From contig NZ_JAJOMX010000001.1 in NCBI RefSeq assembly GCF_024699925.1, positions 3,324,001 to 3,388,000 on the forward strand: 64,000 nucleotides of DNA. The letters run 5' to 3'. The notes beneath the pieces were generated by a model. That model had not been told where the DNA came from. It saw nothing but the letters and a program-made list of their open reading frames with translations, and did not search any database. Position numbers and translations under genes: made by a program. How positions within the stretch are numbered: position 1 is the first letter of the stretch; each line of letters opens with the position of its first letter. This DNA comes from Mesorhizobium sp. J428 (GTDB taxonomy: Bacteria > Pseudomonadota > Alphaproteobacteria > Rhizobiales > Rhizobiaceae). Of the stretch, positions 44,092 through 53,796 are shown piece after piece.

Positions 44092-47000
44092 CTACTTTTT
44101 CGCAAGAAGCGCGCGGACGAGCTCTTCGGTGACCCGGCCCGTCGGCTGCATTCCGTTGTCCTTCTGGAACTGGCTGATTGCCGCCGTCGTCTTAGCGCCC
44201 ATCACGCCGTCGGCGCCGCCCGCGTCGTAGCCGTTCTTGTTGAGGATGAGCTGGATGTTGCGGATGGCCTGCTTCATGTCGACGCTTGCGGTCTTCGAAG
44301 GGCTCTCCGTCCAGCCGTCGGGAATGGAGGTGTCGTTCGACTCGACGTCGAGTTCCTTCGGCTTCCACGCCTCGGCCGCTGCGCGGGCGCGCTGCAACTG
44401 TTCGGGACGCAGCGCGTTGGCCACCTCGTCGCGCTTCTGAGCGGCGTCCTTGTCGCCGTTCTTCGCGACGAGCGCGAACCACTTGTAGGATTCTTCCAGG
44501 TTCTGGGACACGCCCACGCCCTTGGCCGAGAGGATGCCGAGGTTGAACTGGCTGTCCTTCACGCCGAGCTCCGCCGCCCGGGTGAACCAGCGGCCGGCGG
44601 ATTCGTTGTCGGTGGTGCCATCGGCTCCCATCGCGAACAGCACGGCGAGATTGTGCATGGCGCTGGCGTTGCCCTGCTCCGCCGCCATCTGGTACCAGGT
44701 CTTGGCCTTGACGATGTCGCGGGCGACGCCCGTGCCCTTTTCGTAGAAATTGCCGATGCGGTCTGCGCCGGCGCGAAGCCTGCATCCGCGGCCCGCTCGT
44801 ACCATTTTGCCGCTTCTGCGAGATCCGCCTTCGTGCCGCGCCCTTCGGCGTAGCGGCTGCCGATCTCGAACAGCGCCTTCGGGTCGCCTTGCTCGGCCGC
44901 CTCCCGCAGCGCCTGCGGACCGGCTTCGGCCGGTACGACGATCGGCTCGGGGGAAATCTCTTCCGACACCGTCGCTTCGTCCGCTTCCGTCATGGCCGGC
45001 TCGGTGGCCGCGGCGTGGGGCACGGCGGCGGTCGTTCCGGCATCGGTCGCGCCGGGCGCGGGGTTTGGCATGGTCACGGGGCTCACCGGTTCGACCGGCT
45101 CGACCGTGCGGGGCGTATCGGCTGTCTCGGTGCTTGCCTTCGCCGCCGGCTCTTCGGCCACCGGGGCCGTTTCAACGGCCTTCGGCGCCTCGGGCTTGGA
45201 TATGGCGACCGGCTCGCCTTCGGCGAGGAAGGCCTTGCCGAGCTGAAGGCCGGCAAGCGCGATCACGACGCCGCCGGCGGCCATCAGCGCCGTCTTGCGG
45301 TGGTTCTTGAGAATCCTGCCGAGGCCCGACGATTTCCGTCCACCGGCGATGTCGATGCCCTTCTTCTGGGCTTCCGCCTCGGCCGCGGCAGCCTGCGCGG
45401 CGCGGCGGGCGGCGGCGATGAAGTCGGACTTGGCCGCTTCGCCCTCGGCCTGCTGCATCGGCTTGGCACGCTCGTCGCGCACCCGCTTCATGATCGTGCT
45501 GAGGTCGGGCGCGCCGGAGCCGGGCTCGAGCGGCCGGTTGGCGATCTTGGGATCGATCGGCTCGTCGATGTCGACAGTGGGCGCGAGAGACTGAGTAGGA
45601 AGTTCGTCTCCGGCGAGTGGGACGGCCTTCACGGCGTCCTTGCGCCCGGCGAATGCGCGCGCCAGCCCGCTCAGCATCGAGCGCCTGGCGGGGGCGTCGA
45701 CGCTCGGCGGGCTTTCGATCTCGTCTTCAAGGGCCGCAGACGCCGCCGCCGCCGCCGCCTCGGCGGGCGTGCGTCTGGTGCGTGTGCCGTCGATGGGGTC
45801 CATTGGATCAAAGGCGTCGGCAGGTTCGAGCGGCGGCGTCTCGGCAAGCGATTTGAACGCGCGGGGCGCCGAAGTGCTGCTCGATTCCAGCGTGCCCAGA
45901 CGATCGACGATCTTGAGCAGGGTGTCGTGGATCGCTTCGAAGGTGCGGGCGTTTCGCTCGTCCGAGCGGCGGGCGAGGGAGTCCAGCGCGTGCAGATCCT
46001 TCGCCAGCGCCTCCACGGCGGGTGTGTCCATGCGCGACCCGGCGATCTGGCGGATCGTCTGCTCGGCCGCCGCGCGCGCAGATTCGAGAATCGCATCGCG
46101 GCTGCCGGCGATCGACTGCTCGATCTGCTCCAGGCGCGGGCCGATGTCCTCGAATTCGGGGATCGACGGCGCCGGCTTGCGCATGTGTTCGGACAGGCTC
46201 GCGACCTGGCTCTCCAGACTCCTGATGAGGCCGGGGTCGATGCCCGCGACCTCGCGCGAAGACTGTTCGAGCCGGGCGGAAATGTCTTCAAGGCGCGCTT
46301 CCAGGCCGCTGATCGAGGCCTTGCCCTGCGATCCCACCGACTGGTCGAATCGGCGCGAAAGCTCTTCGAACCGCGCGTCGATCGCGTTCATCAGCGTGGC
46401 GTCCTGAGGCTGTTCGAGCCGGGTCGCGAGTTCCTCGATGCGGCCTTCGAGCTCGCGGAAGATGGTCTGCCCGCGCCTTGCGGTCTCGCCCTGCGCTTCC
46501 AGCATGTCGGAGATCGTGGAGAAGCGGCTTTCGAGACCGCGCACCACCGAATCGGCATCCTGCGGGGCGAAGCCTGAGTCCAACTTCTCTGCAATCGCCG
46601 CGACATGACGCGCGAGATGCTCCAGCGAGGCGTCGGGCATCGCCACGCGGCGCGCCATCTCGTCGACACGCAGCGACAGCATGTTGATCCGGTCGATGAT
46701 CTCGCCGCTCGGACGGTCATCGTTGAGTTCCTCGATCTGGCGGGCGAGCGAGGCGATGCGCGCCTCGATGCGCTCGAACTGCTCGATCTGCGGCACCGGC
46801 GACTGTACGTTGACCGACGAGGCGACGATGGCGCGCGAGATCTCGTCGAGACGTTCGCCGATCAGCGCCAGCGCATCCGGCGCGGCGGCGTTCTGGTGGC
46901 GCGCGAACTGTTCGACGGCGCCCGCCAGCGTGCGCACCTTGTCTTCCATCGTGCGCAACGACAGGGATTCGGGCAGGTTGTTGACCGCGTCGCTGATCTC

Positions 47001-47741
47001 TTCCAGCCGCGCCGTCAGCGCCTCGATCGCCGGATCGCTCCCGCCGAAGCGGTCGTTGGCCGTGACGCGTTCCTCGAAGGCGTCGAACCGGCGGTCGAAC
47101 TCGTCCCAGCGGCGCTCGACGGCATGGACGCTGTCTTCCCGCGCCAGCCGGTCCATCGTTGCCCTGACCTGGTCGAGCTCGGCCCGGAGCATGCCGATGC
47201 CGCGATCGTCGCTGCGCTGGGCGAGCGCGCCGATCGAATCCGAAAGACGCTCCAGCTCGTTTGTCAGGTCGACACCCTGCAGGCCTGAATTGGCTGCCGA
47301 ATAGGCGCGCTGGATATCGGCGCGCAGCGCCTCGAATTCGCGGCTCAGCCCGCTGGACATCTGCTGTCGCAGTTCCTCGCGCATGCCCTTGAGCTCGGTC
47401 GCGATCTTGGAAATCGTCGCGACGCCTTCCTCCTGACGCCTGTTGGTCTCCACGGAGCGGGCGAGATCCTGCATCGAGGAGCCGAACTGGGCGCGGTGCT
47501 GCTGAGGCTGCCCATAGTCGCGCGAGCGTGGTTCGTCCTGGTAGTAGGTGCGTTCCGCAGCGTAGCGGTCGCTGGTGCGAAGCTGCGGCCGGGACTCTTC
47601 CCTGGACCGGTCGAGCCGGGCGCCGATCGCGTCGAGCGTCCGCCCGATCTCGTCGATCGTCGAGCTGGTGCGCCTCGGACGGCCGGCGTTGAGCTGCTCG
47701 AGATAGGACCGCTTGCTGTTCATGGTCGCGCCTGTTCTCAA
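44092..47741 (-). CDS. podJ: PodJ-like polar localisation factor: coiled coil, membrane helix, Sel1 repeats, peptidoglycan-binding domain (one frameshift)
   Basis: About 1216 aa when one missing base is allowed for near 44762; without it the frame ends in TKRARAS..., while IGNFYEKGTGVARDIVKAK continues the same Sel1 repeat. Residues 1-720 are long coiled coils, and 720-880 are a charged linker. One membrane helix (ALMAAGGVVIALAGLQLG) follows, then a Pro/Thr/Glu-rich periplasmic stretch and four Sel1-type repeats (DPKALFEIGSRYAEGRG, SAMHNLAVLF, SQFNLGILSAKG). A C-terminal peptidoglycan-binding fold (IRNIQLILNKNGYDAGG ... ISQFQKDNGM) completes it. This is the domain order of PodJ, which recruits polar cell-cycle proteins in Caulobacter and Agrobacterium. 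The assignment rests on architecture. Confidence 0.85.
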
Positions 47742-48170
47742 CCTTAGCCGACGTCTTCCGCCGGCCCCAAAAGGAGGCTCCTCACGGAATCGTTAGCGGC
47801 TCAGGCCTGTGCGAAGCTGGCCTCGGCGCGCTCGTTTTCCGCCGATCCGGGTGACGGTGAACACACAAGACAGGATAACCACTGTGTTCCGGCGAGCGCA
47901 CATTCCGCCGGATATGGTAAACAAGGCGTTAACCAACATTACCAAATTGCCTGCGAGCCCTGCGCCGGGCGCATGGCCGATGCGTCATTGCGTCACTTGA
48001 TTGGCCGGCGAAGGGTCAGTATATGCTTTACGTAAACGTAAGAACGCCACATTTGCTGCGCTCTTTACTCTTATCGTCAAACCGAGGATGATTCGCCGGC
48101 CGCGGCGACATACCTTTCGTGCGTCGCCGCACCGGCGCCGATGCACCCTTTAGCAACGGACACAAGAACA
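47742..48170. other. intergenic region between podJ-like and merR genes
   Basis: 429 bp, divergent promoters, no gene. It holds operator site B (48022-48041). It also has GCGTTAACCAACATTACC around 47926-47943, a near match (TTAA-N7-TACC) to the CtrA consensus TTAA-N7-TTAA, which would suit a cell-cycle-regulated podJ. The right half has no recognisable element beyond the merR leader. Confidence 0.45.
48022..48041. promoter_or_regulatory. MerR-type operator, site B
   Basis: TATGCTTTACGTAAACGTAA. The right half (GTAAACGTAA) matches the other two sites well and the left half is weaker. It lies about 130 bp before the MerR gene, which fits autoregulation. Confidence 0.5.
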
Positions 48171-48644
48171 ATGATGAAACTGGTCCTGGCGGCTGACACC
48201 GCCGCGAATGCGTTTGAAAATGGTTCCACCGGGGCATCTGCCGAGCATGGCGAGGATCTCGCCCGCATCGGCGACATGGCCAAGATGTTCGGTGTCACGC
48301 TGCGCACCCTGCGCTTCTATGAGGACAAGGGGCTCCTCAATCCGAAACGCGAAGGCACGACCCGGCTCTATACCCGCCGCGACCGTGCCCGCCTCCGTCT
48401 GATTCTGCTCGGCCGCAAGGTCGGCTTCACGCTTCGCGACGTGAAGCACATGATCGACCTCTATGATCCCAAGGGGCCGAACACGAAGCAGCTCAAGGTG
48501 GTGCTCGACAAGTCGGAGAAGCAGATGGGCCGACTGCTGAAGCAGCGCGAGGCGCTCGACGAAGCGATCGACGATCTGACCAAGGCGATGGACGTCGCGC
48601 GCAAGGCGCTGGCGAGCCGTCAGCCGGTCGCCGCGAACGGCTGA
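48171..48644 (+). CDS. MerR-family regulator of acyl-CoA / branched-chain catabolism (LiuR-like)
   Basis: About 157 aa. The MerR HTH reads ARIGDMAKMFGVTLRTLRFYEDKGLLNPKREG TTRLYTRRD (about residues 35-72), and is followed by the effector-side helix GRKVGFTLRDVKHMIDLYD and a dimerising coiled coil (LDKSEKQMGRLLKQREALDEA). No Cys metal site is visible, so it is not a metal or redox MerR. The position before acyl-CoA dehydrogenase, thiolase and FadB genes, and the nearby ACGTTTACG palindromes, fit LiuR-type regulators. The start is ATG 48171 or 48174; an upstream ATG at 48141 has no ribosome site. Confidence 0.8.
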   Translation: MMKLVLAADTAANAFENGSTGASAEHGEDLARIGDMAKMFGVTLRTLRFYEDKGLLNPKREGTTRLYTRRDRARLRLILLGRKVGFTLRDVKHMIDLYDPKGPNTKQLKVVLDKSEKQMGRLLKQREALDEAIDDLTKAMDVARKALASRQPVAANG

Positions 48645-48671
48645 TCGCTTTTCCTTTTCTGGCATTTTGCC

Positions 48672-48705
48672 ACGGCCGTCCCGCGGGGGCGGCCGTTCGT
48701 TTTTT
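48672..48705 (+). terminator. Rho-independent terminator after merR
   Basis: Stem ACGGCCG (48672-48678) and CGGCCGT (48690-48696) with an 11-nt GC-rich loop, followed by T-rich TCGTTTTTT to 48705. It lies 28 bp after the MerR stop and separates it from the dehydrogenase promoter. Confidence 0.8.
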
Positions 48706-48717
48706 ATGTCCCGCGAC

Positions 48718-48749
48718 AAATATTGACGTTTACGCAAACGTCAATATTT
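48718..48749. promoter_or_regulatory. MerR-type operator, site C (perfect palindrome)
   Basis: AAATATTGACGTTT (48718-48731), spacer ACGC, then the exact complement (48736-48749). It lies 79 bp before the acyl-CoA dehydrogenase start, where MerR regulators bind between promoter elements. Confidence 0.72.
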
Positions 48750-48827
48750 GCTAGAGGACCTTAAACGAGACATCCGCCTTCCGGCGCATCCGCCGGGCGG
48801 AATGCCGATCTGCCATTGGAGGAATAG

Positions 48828-50625
48828 ATGCCGATTTACCGCGCGCCGGTTCAGGATACGCTTTTCGTGTTGAATGAGGTGCTCGGTTACGAGCGGTATT
48901 CGAACCTGCCGGGCTTCTCCGACGCCACTCCCGACATCCTCGAGGCGATCCTGGGGGAGGCTGCGAAACTCGCCGAGAACGTGCTGCATCCGCTGAACCG
49001 CGTCGGCGACGTCGAGGGGTGCGAGCGCCATGACGACGGCTCGGTGACGACGCCGAAGGGCTTCAAGGAGGGCTACGACGCCTATCGCGAGGGCGGCTGG
49101 CTCGGCCTCTCCATCCCGGCCGAATATGGCGGGCAGGGCCTGCCCTACACGGTGCACTCGGCCGTCGGCGAATACATGTCATCCGCCAACATGGCGCTGA
49201 TGATGTATCCGGGCCTGACTCAAGGCGCGATCGCCGCGATCCTCGCCCATGGCTCGGACGAGCAGAAGTCCACCTATGTGCCGAAGATGGCCGAAGGCAT
49301 CTGGACGGGCACGATGAACCTGACTGAGCCGCATTGCGGCACCGACCTCGGCCTGCTGCGCTCGAAGGCGGTACCCAAACGGCGACGGCTCCTACGCCAT
49401 CTCCGGCCAGAAGATCTTCATCTCGGCCGGCGAGCACGACATGTCCGAGAACATCATCCATCTGGTGCTCGCCCGCATAGAGGGCGCGCCGGAGGGCGTG
49501 AAGGGCATCTCTCTCTTCATCGTGCCGAAGTTCAACCTCGGCGAAGACGGCTCGATCGGCGACCGCAACGCTGTCTCCTGCGGTTCGATCGAGGAGAAGA
49601 TGGGTATCCACGGCAACGCCACCTGCGTGATGAACTATGACGGCGCGCGCGGCTTCCTCCTCGGCGAGGCGAACGGCGGCCTGAAAGCCATGTTCGTGAT
49701 GATGAACGAGGCGCGCCTTGGCGTTGGCCTGCAGGGCCTTTCGGTGTCCGAGATCGCCTACCAGAACGCCGTCGCCTATGCGAAGGAGCGCATCCAGGGC
49801 CGCTCGCTGACCGGCGCCAAGGCCAAGGACAAGAAGGCCGATCCGATCATCGTCCATCCCGACATCCGCCGCAGCCTGCTGACGATGAAGTCGTTCAACG
49901 AGGCTGGCCGGGCGCTGATCCTGTGGACCGCGATCAAGTCCGACGTGGCGCACCGCTCCGGCGACGACAAGGAGCGCCAGGTGGCCGACGACCACATGGG
50001 CCTGATGACCCCCATCATCAAGGGCGTGCTGACCGACAAGGGCTTCGACCATGCGGTGATGGCGCAGCAGGTGTTCGGCGGCCACGGCTACATCGAAGAG
50101 CACGGCATGAGCCAGTTCGTGCGCGATGCGCGCATCGCCATGATCTACGAAGGCGCCAACGGCATCCAGGCGCTGGACCTCGTCGGCCGCAAGCTGGCGA
50201 TGAACGGCGGCCGTGCCGTGCAGGCGTTCTTCAAGGAGGTCGGCGACTTCTGCGAGGCGAACCGCTCCGACGAGAAGATGGCGCCTTACACCAAGTCGCT
50301 GAAGAAGGGCCTGAACGACCTCCAGGCCGCGACGATGTGGCTGGTGCAGAACGGCATGGCGAACCCCGACAATGCGGGCGCGGCCTCGACCGACTACATG
50401 CATCTCTTCGGCCTTGTCGCGCTCGGCTACATGTGGGGCCAGATGGCCAAGACGGCGCACGAAAAGCTCGCCGAGGGCGCCAATGGCGACGCGTCGTTCT
50501 ACGAGACGAAGCTGGTCACCGGCCGCTACTTCATGGAGCGCGTGATGCCCGAGACGGCGGCGCATCTCGCCCGCCTGTCGACCGGCGCCGAGACGATGAT
50601 GAAGCTGCCGGCGGAGGCCTTCTAG
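48828..50625 (+). CDS. acyl-CoA dehydrogenase with C-terminal extension (one frameshift)
   Basis: A flavoprotein of about 598 aa that oxidises acyl-CoA to enoyl-CoA. The N-terminal part ([49 protein letters not shown]) breaks at 49377-49379, where CCCAAACGG carries one A too many. Reading CCCAACGG restores [19 protein letters not shown] in the frame that continues from 49441 to the stop. The C-terminal half has the dehydrogenase helices ([24 protein letters not shown]) and the extra domain of the DmdC/FadE12-like group. ATG 48828 follows GGAGGAAT. The first gene after operator C. Confidence 0.88.
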
Positions 50626-50638
50626 GCGGCGTCTGCGC

Positions 50639-50668
50639 TTGCTTTTGTTCAAGCTTGAACTATATAAA
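50639..50668 (+). promoter_or_regulatory. promoter with 14-bp palindrome before the second acyl-CoA dehydrogenase
   Basis: A possible -35 TTGCTT (50639-50644) and -10 TATATA (50661-50666) are 16 bp apart. The spacer holds a perfect palindrome, GTTCAAGCTTGAAC (50647-50660), where a repressor such as a TetR/FadR-type fatty-acid regulator could block RNA polymerase. The regulator is not in the window. Confidence 0.5.
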
Positions 50669-50690
50669 GCCATCTGCCAGGAGGAACCCA

Positions 50691-51863
50691 GTGGCCGCAG
50701 ATCCCGCAACCGTCCTTGACCTGCCGAAGCCCCGCTGGGTGACCGACGACGTCGCCATGCTCTACGATATGGCGACGCGCTTCCTCTCCGAGGAAATCGC
50801 GCCGCGCTACGAGGAATTCGAGAAGAACGAAATCTTCGACCGCGAGAGCTGGGAGAAGGCCGGCGCGGCTGGGCTGCTCTGCGCCTCCATGCCCGAGGAA
50901 TATGGCGGCTCCGGCGGCACCTTCGCGCATGAGAGCGCGATCATCGAGGCGATCAGCCATGTCGGCGTGGACGGCTTCGGCATCGCGCTGCACAATTCCA
51001 TCGTCGCCCCCTACATCCTGCACTACGGCTCCGAGGAGCAGAAGAAGCGCTGGCTGCCGAAGATGGCGACCGGCGAACTGATCGGCGCCATCGCCATGAC
51101 CGAGCCCGGCGCCGGATCCGACCTCCAGGGCGTCAAGACGCGGGCCGACAAGGACGGCAACCAGTACCGCATCAACGGCTCCAAGACCTTCATCACCAAC
51201 GGCCAGCTCGCCAACCTGATCATCGTCGTCACCAAGACCGATCCGTCGAAGGGCGCCAAGGGCACCTCGCTGATCGTGGTCGAGACCGACGAGGTCGAGG
51301 GCTTCGAGCGCGGCCGCAACCTCGACAAGATCGGGCTGAAGTCGAACGACACGTCGGAGCTGTTCTTCAACGACGTGCGCGTGCCGACCTCGAACCTGCT
51401 CGGCCATGAGGAAGGGCAGGGCTTCATCCAGCTCATGCAGCAGCTGCCGCAGGAGCGCCTGCAGATCGGCACCACGGTCATCTCGGTGATCGAGAGGGCG
51501 CTCGCGCTAACGATCGACTACGTCAAGGAGCGCAAGGCGTTCGGCAAGTCGATCCTGGAATTCCAGAATACGCAGTTCAAGCTCGCCGAGCTGAAGACGC
51601 AGGCCACCGTTGGCCGAGTCTTCTACAACAACTGCGTCGAGCGCCACGTCAATGGCGGGCTGGACCCGGTGACCGCCTCGATGGCGAAATACTGGCTCTC
51701 CGACCTGCAGGGCAAGGTCGTGGACCAGTGCCTCCAGCTCTTTGGCGGATACGGTTTCATGAATGAGTTTCCGATCGCCCGTATGTATCGCGACGCGCGC
51801 GTGCAGCGTATCTATGGCGGCACGAACGAGATCATGAAGGTGCTGATCGCCCGGAGCCTCTGA
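50691..51863 (+). CDS. acyl-CoA dehydrogenase
   Basis: A 390-aa FAD enzyme of standard size. AMTEPGAGSDLQGVKT is the FAD-binding signature, RINGSKTFITNG follows, the likely catalytic Glu lies in the C-terminal FGGYGFMNEFPIARMYRDARV, and RIYGGTNEIMKVLIAR closes the protein. GTG 50691 (MAADPATVLDLPKPRW) follows AGGAGG at a good distance; the earlier open frame to 49923 is a shadow of the upstream gene. It lies 65 bp after the first dehydrogenase, with its own promoter-like region. Confidence 0.93.
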   Translation: MAADPATVLDLPKPRWVTDDVAMLYDMATRFLSEEIAPRYEEFEKNEIFDRESWEKAGAAGLLCASMPEEYGGSGGTFAHESAIIEAISHVGVDGFGIALHNSIVAPYILHYGSEEQKKRWLPKMATGELIGAIAMTEPGAGSDLQGVKTRADKDGNQYRINGSKTFITNGQLANLIIVVTKTDPSKGAKGTSLIVVETDEVEGFERGRNLDKIGLKSNDTSELFFNDVRVPTSNLLGHEEGQGFIQLMQQLPQERLQIGTTVISVIERALALTIDYVKERKAFGKSILEFQNTQFKLAELKTQATVGRVFYNNCVERHVNGGLDPVTASMAKYWLSDLQGKVVDQCLQLFGGYGFMNEFPIARMYRDARVQRIYGGTNEIMKVLIARSL

Positions 51864-51870
51864 GGTCGAC

Positions 51871-52326
51871 ATGTCGAAGCACATCGCCACGCTCCGCTGG
51901 AGCCAGGACGAAGGGGACCACTTCTCGCTCGGCCGCTACACGCGGGTGCACGAGATCGCCTTCGACGGCGGCACGACCGTCATGGGTTCGGCTTCGCCTG
52001 ACATCGTGCGAGAGCCGTTCTCCAATCCCGTCGGCGTCGACCCGGAAGAGATGTTCGTTGCCTCGATCGCCTCGTGCCACATGCTGTGGTTCCTGGACTT
52101 CGCCCGCCGCGCCAAGGTCGAGGTGCTGTCCTACGAGGACAAGGCTGAAGGCATTATGGAAACGGATGCGGCCGGCCGCACCTCGATCACCAAAGTGACG
52201 CTGCGGCCCAAGGTCGAGGTGTCTGGCGACGCTGGCGACCTCGACGCGATTCATCACAAGGCCCACGAGGCCTGCTTTATCGCCAATTCGGTGAAGACCG
52301 AGATTACCGTCGAGCCGGCCGCCTGA
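51871..52326 (+). CDS. OsmC/Ohr family thiol peroxidase-like protein
   Basis: 151 aa. The two family cysteines are in VASIASCHMLWFLDFAR and AHEACFIANSV, with the Glu/Arg environment of OsmC proteins, which reduce organic hydroperoxides. It starts 8 bp after the dehydrogenase stop, so it is co-transcribed; removal of lipid peroxides made during fatty-acid oxidation is a reasonable inference. ATG 51871 (MSKHIATLRWSQDEGD). Confidence 0.85.
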   Translation: MSKHIATLRWSQDEGDHFSLGRYTRVHEIAFDGGTTVMGSASPDIVREPFSNPVGVDPEEMFVASIASCHMLWFLDFARRAKVEVLSYEDKAEGIMETDAAGRTSITKVTLRPKVEVSGDAGDLDAIHHKAHEACFIANSVKTEITVEPAA

Positions 52327-52390
52327 TCCGCCAGCCGACGCAATGCCTGCCGCCGCCCAGCGCGGCGCAATTAGAAACTGGAGCAAGGAA

Positions 52391-53599
52391 ATGGCTGAGG
52401 TTTATGTCTACGACGCCGTCCGCACGCCGCGCGGACGCGGCAAGAAGGACGGTTCCCTGCACGAAGTGCCGGCGGTGCGCCTGGCGGCCAAGGTTCTGGA
52501 GGCGGTGCGCGACCGCAACGGGCTCGACACGGGCACGGTCGACGACATCGTCTTCGGCTGCGTCGACCCGGTCGGCGAGGCCGGCTCGGTGATCCCGCGC
52601 GCCGCGACCTTCGAGGCCGGCTACGACACCAAGGCGCCCGGCATCCAGCTCTCGCGCTTCTGCGCATCTGGCCTCGACGCGATCAACCTCGGTGCGGCCA
52701 AGATCGCCGCCGGCCAGGACGACATCGTGATCTCGGGCGGCGTCGAATCGATGTCGCGCGTCGGCATGGGCATGTCGGGCGGCGCCTGGTTCATGGACCC
52801 GTCGGTCGGCCTGCCGTCCTACTTCGTGCCGCAGGGCGTCTCGGCCGACGTGATCGCCACCAAATACGGCTTCTCGCGCGACGACGTCGACGCCTATGCG
52901 GTCGAGAGCCAGAAGCGCGCCGCGAAGGCCTGGGAGAAGGGCTACTTCAAGAATTCGGTCGTGCCGATCAAGGACCAGAACGGCCTGACCATCCTCGACC
53001 ATGACGAGCATATGCGCCCCTCAACCGACATGCAGTCGCTCGCCTCGCTCAATCCGTCCTTCACCATCCCGGGCGAGATGGGCGGCTTCGATGCCGTCGC
53101 CATCCAGCGCTATCCCGAGCTGGAGGAGGTCAACCACGTTCACCACGCCGGCAATTCCTCCGGCATCGTCGACGGTGCGGCCGCGGTGCTGCTCGGTTCC
53201 AAGAAGGGCGGTAAGGCGATGGGGCTCAAGCCGCGCGCCCGCATCAAGGCCTTCACCAATATCGGCTCGGAGCCGGCGATCATGCTGACCGGACCGGTCG
53301 ACGTGACCGAGAAGTTGCTCAAGCAGGCCAAGATGAAGCTCTCGGACATCGACCTGTTCGAGCTCAACGAGGCCTTCGCTTCGGTCGTGCTGCGCTATAT
53401 GCAGGCCTTCGACATCGATCACGCGAAGATGAACGTCAACGGCGGCGCCATCGCGATGGGCCATCCGCTCGGCGCCACCGGTGCGATGATCTTCGGCACC
53501 GTGCTCGACGAGCTGGAGCGCCGCGACCTCAACACCGCTCTCGTCACGCTGTGCATCGGCGCGGGCATGGGCACCGCGACGATCATCGAGCGCGTCTGA
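52391..53599 (+). CDS. fadA: acetyl-CoA C-acyltransferase (thiolase)
   Basis: A 402-aa thiolase that cleaves 3-ketoacyl-CoA with CoA. The nucleophilic Cys is in [16 protein letters not shown] near residue 93. [18 protein letters not shown] carries the active His, and the second Cys is in [19 protein letters not shown] 52391 follows AAGGAA. With the FadB-type protein downstream it completes the beta-oxidation cycle. The E. coli-style symbol is used for function only. Confidence 0.92.
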   Translation: MAEVYVYDAVRTPRGRGKKDGSLHEVPAVRLAAKVLEAVRDRNGLDTGTVDDIVFGCVDPVGEAGSVIPRAATFEAGYDTKAPGIQLSRFCASGLDAINLGAAKIAAGQDDIVISGGVESMSRVGMGMSGGAWFMDPSVGLPSYFVPQGVSADVIATKYGFSRDDVDAYAVESQKRAAKAWEKGYFKNSVVPIKDQNGLTILDHDEHMRPSTDMQSLASLNPSFTIPGEMGGFDAVAIQRYPELEEVNHVHHAGNSSGIVDGAAAVLLGSKKGGKAMGLKPRARIKAFTNIGSEPAIMLTGPVDVTEKLLKQAKMKLSDIDLFELNEAFASVVLRYMQAFDIDHAKMNVNGGAIAMGHPLGATGAMIFGTVLDELERRDLNTALVTLCIGAGMGTATIIERV

Positions 53600-53608
53600 C
53601 GCCTCTTT

Positions 53609-53732
53609 CTTCTCCCCGCCTGCGGGGAGAAGGTGGCCCGAAGGGCCGGATGAGGGGCAGGAGACAACGGTCGCAGGTTCGCGCCGCCCCTCACCTGCCT
53701 GCCGGCATCCTCTCCCCGTGAACGGGGAGAGG
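53609..53732 (+). repeat. RIME-like intergenic palindromic element, copy 1
   Basis: Two terminal hairpins bracket a 76-bp core: CTTCTCCCCGC with its complement (53609-53632) and CCTCTCCCCGT with its complement (53709-53732). The core begins GTGGCCCGAAGGGCCGGATGAGGGG. This type is common between rhizobial genes. It sits between thiolase and fadB. Confidence 0.8.
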
Positions 53733-53796
53733 GACGCAGCTTCACCGTCGCGCCAGTCCGCTGACGAAACCGAAATTCCAGGAGGGAGATCTCCAC

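Noticed and set aside
49371..49380. Programmed -1 frameshift at CCCAAAC in the acyl-CoA dehydrogenase
   Set aside because: The heptamer is not in the required phase, and the needed shift is +1. One extra A is the simpler explanation.
49063..50709. 548-aa open frame on the minus strand
   Set aside because: It is antisense to the acyl-CoA dehydrogenase, with no motif and no ribosome site.
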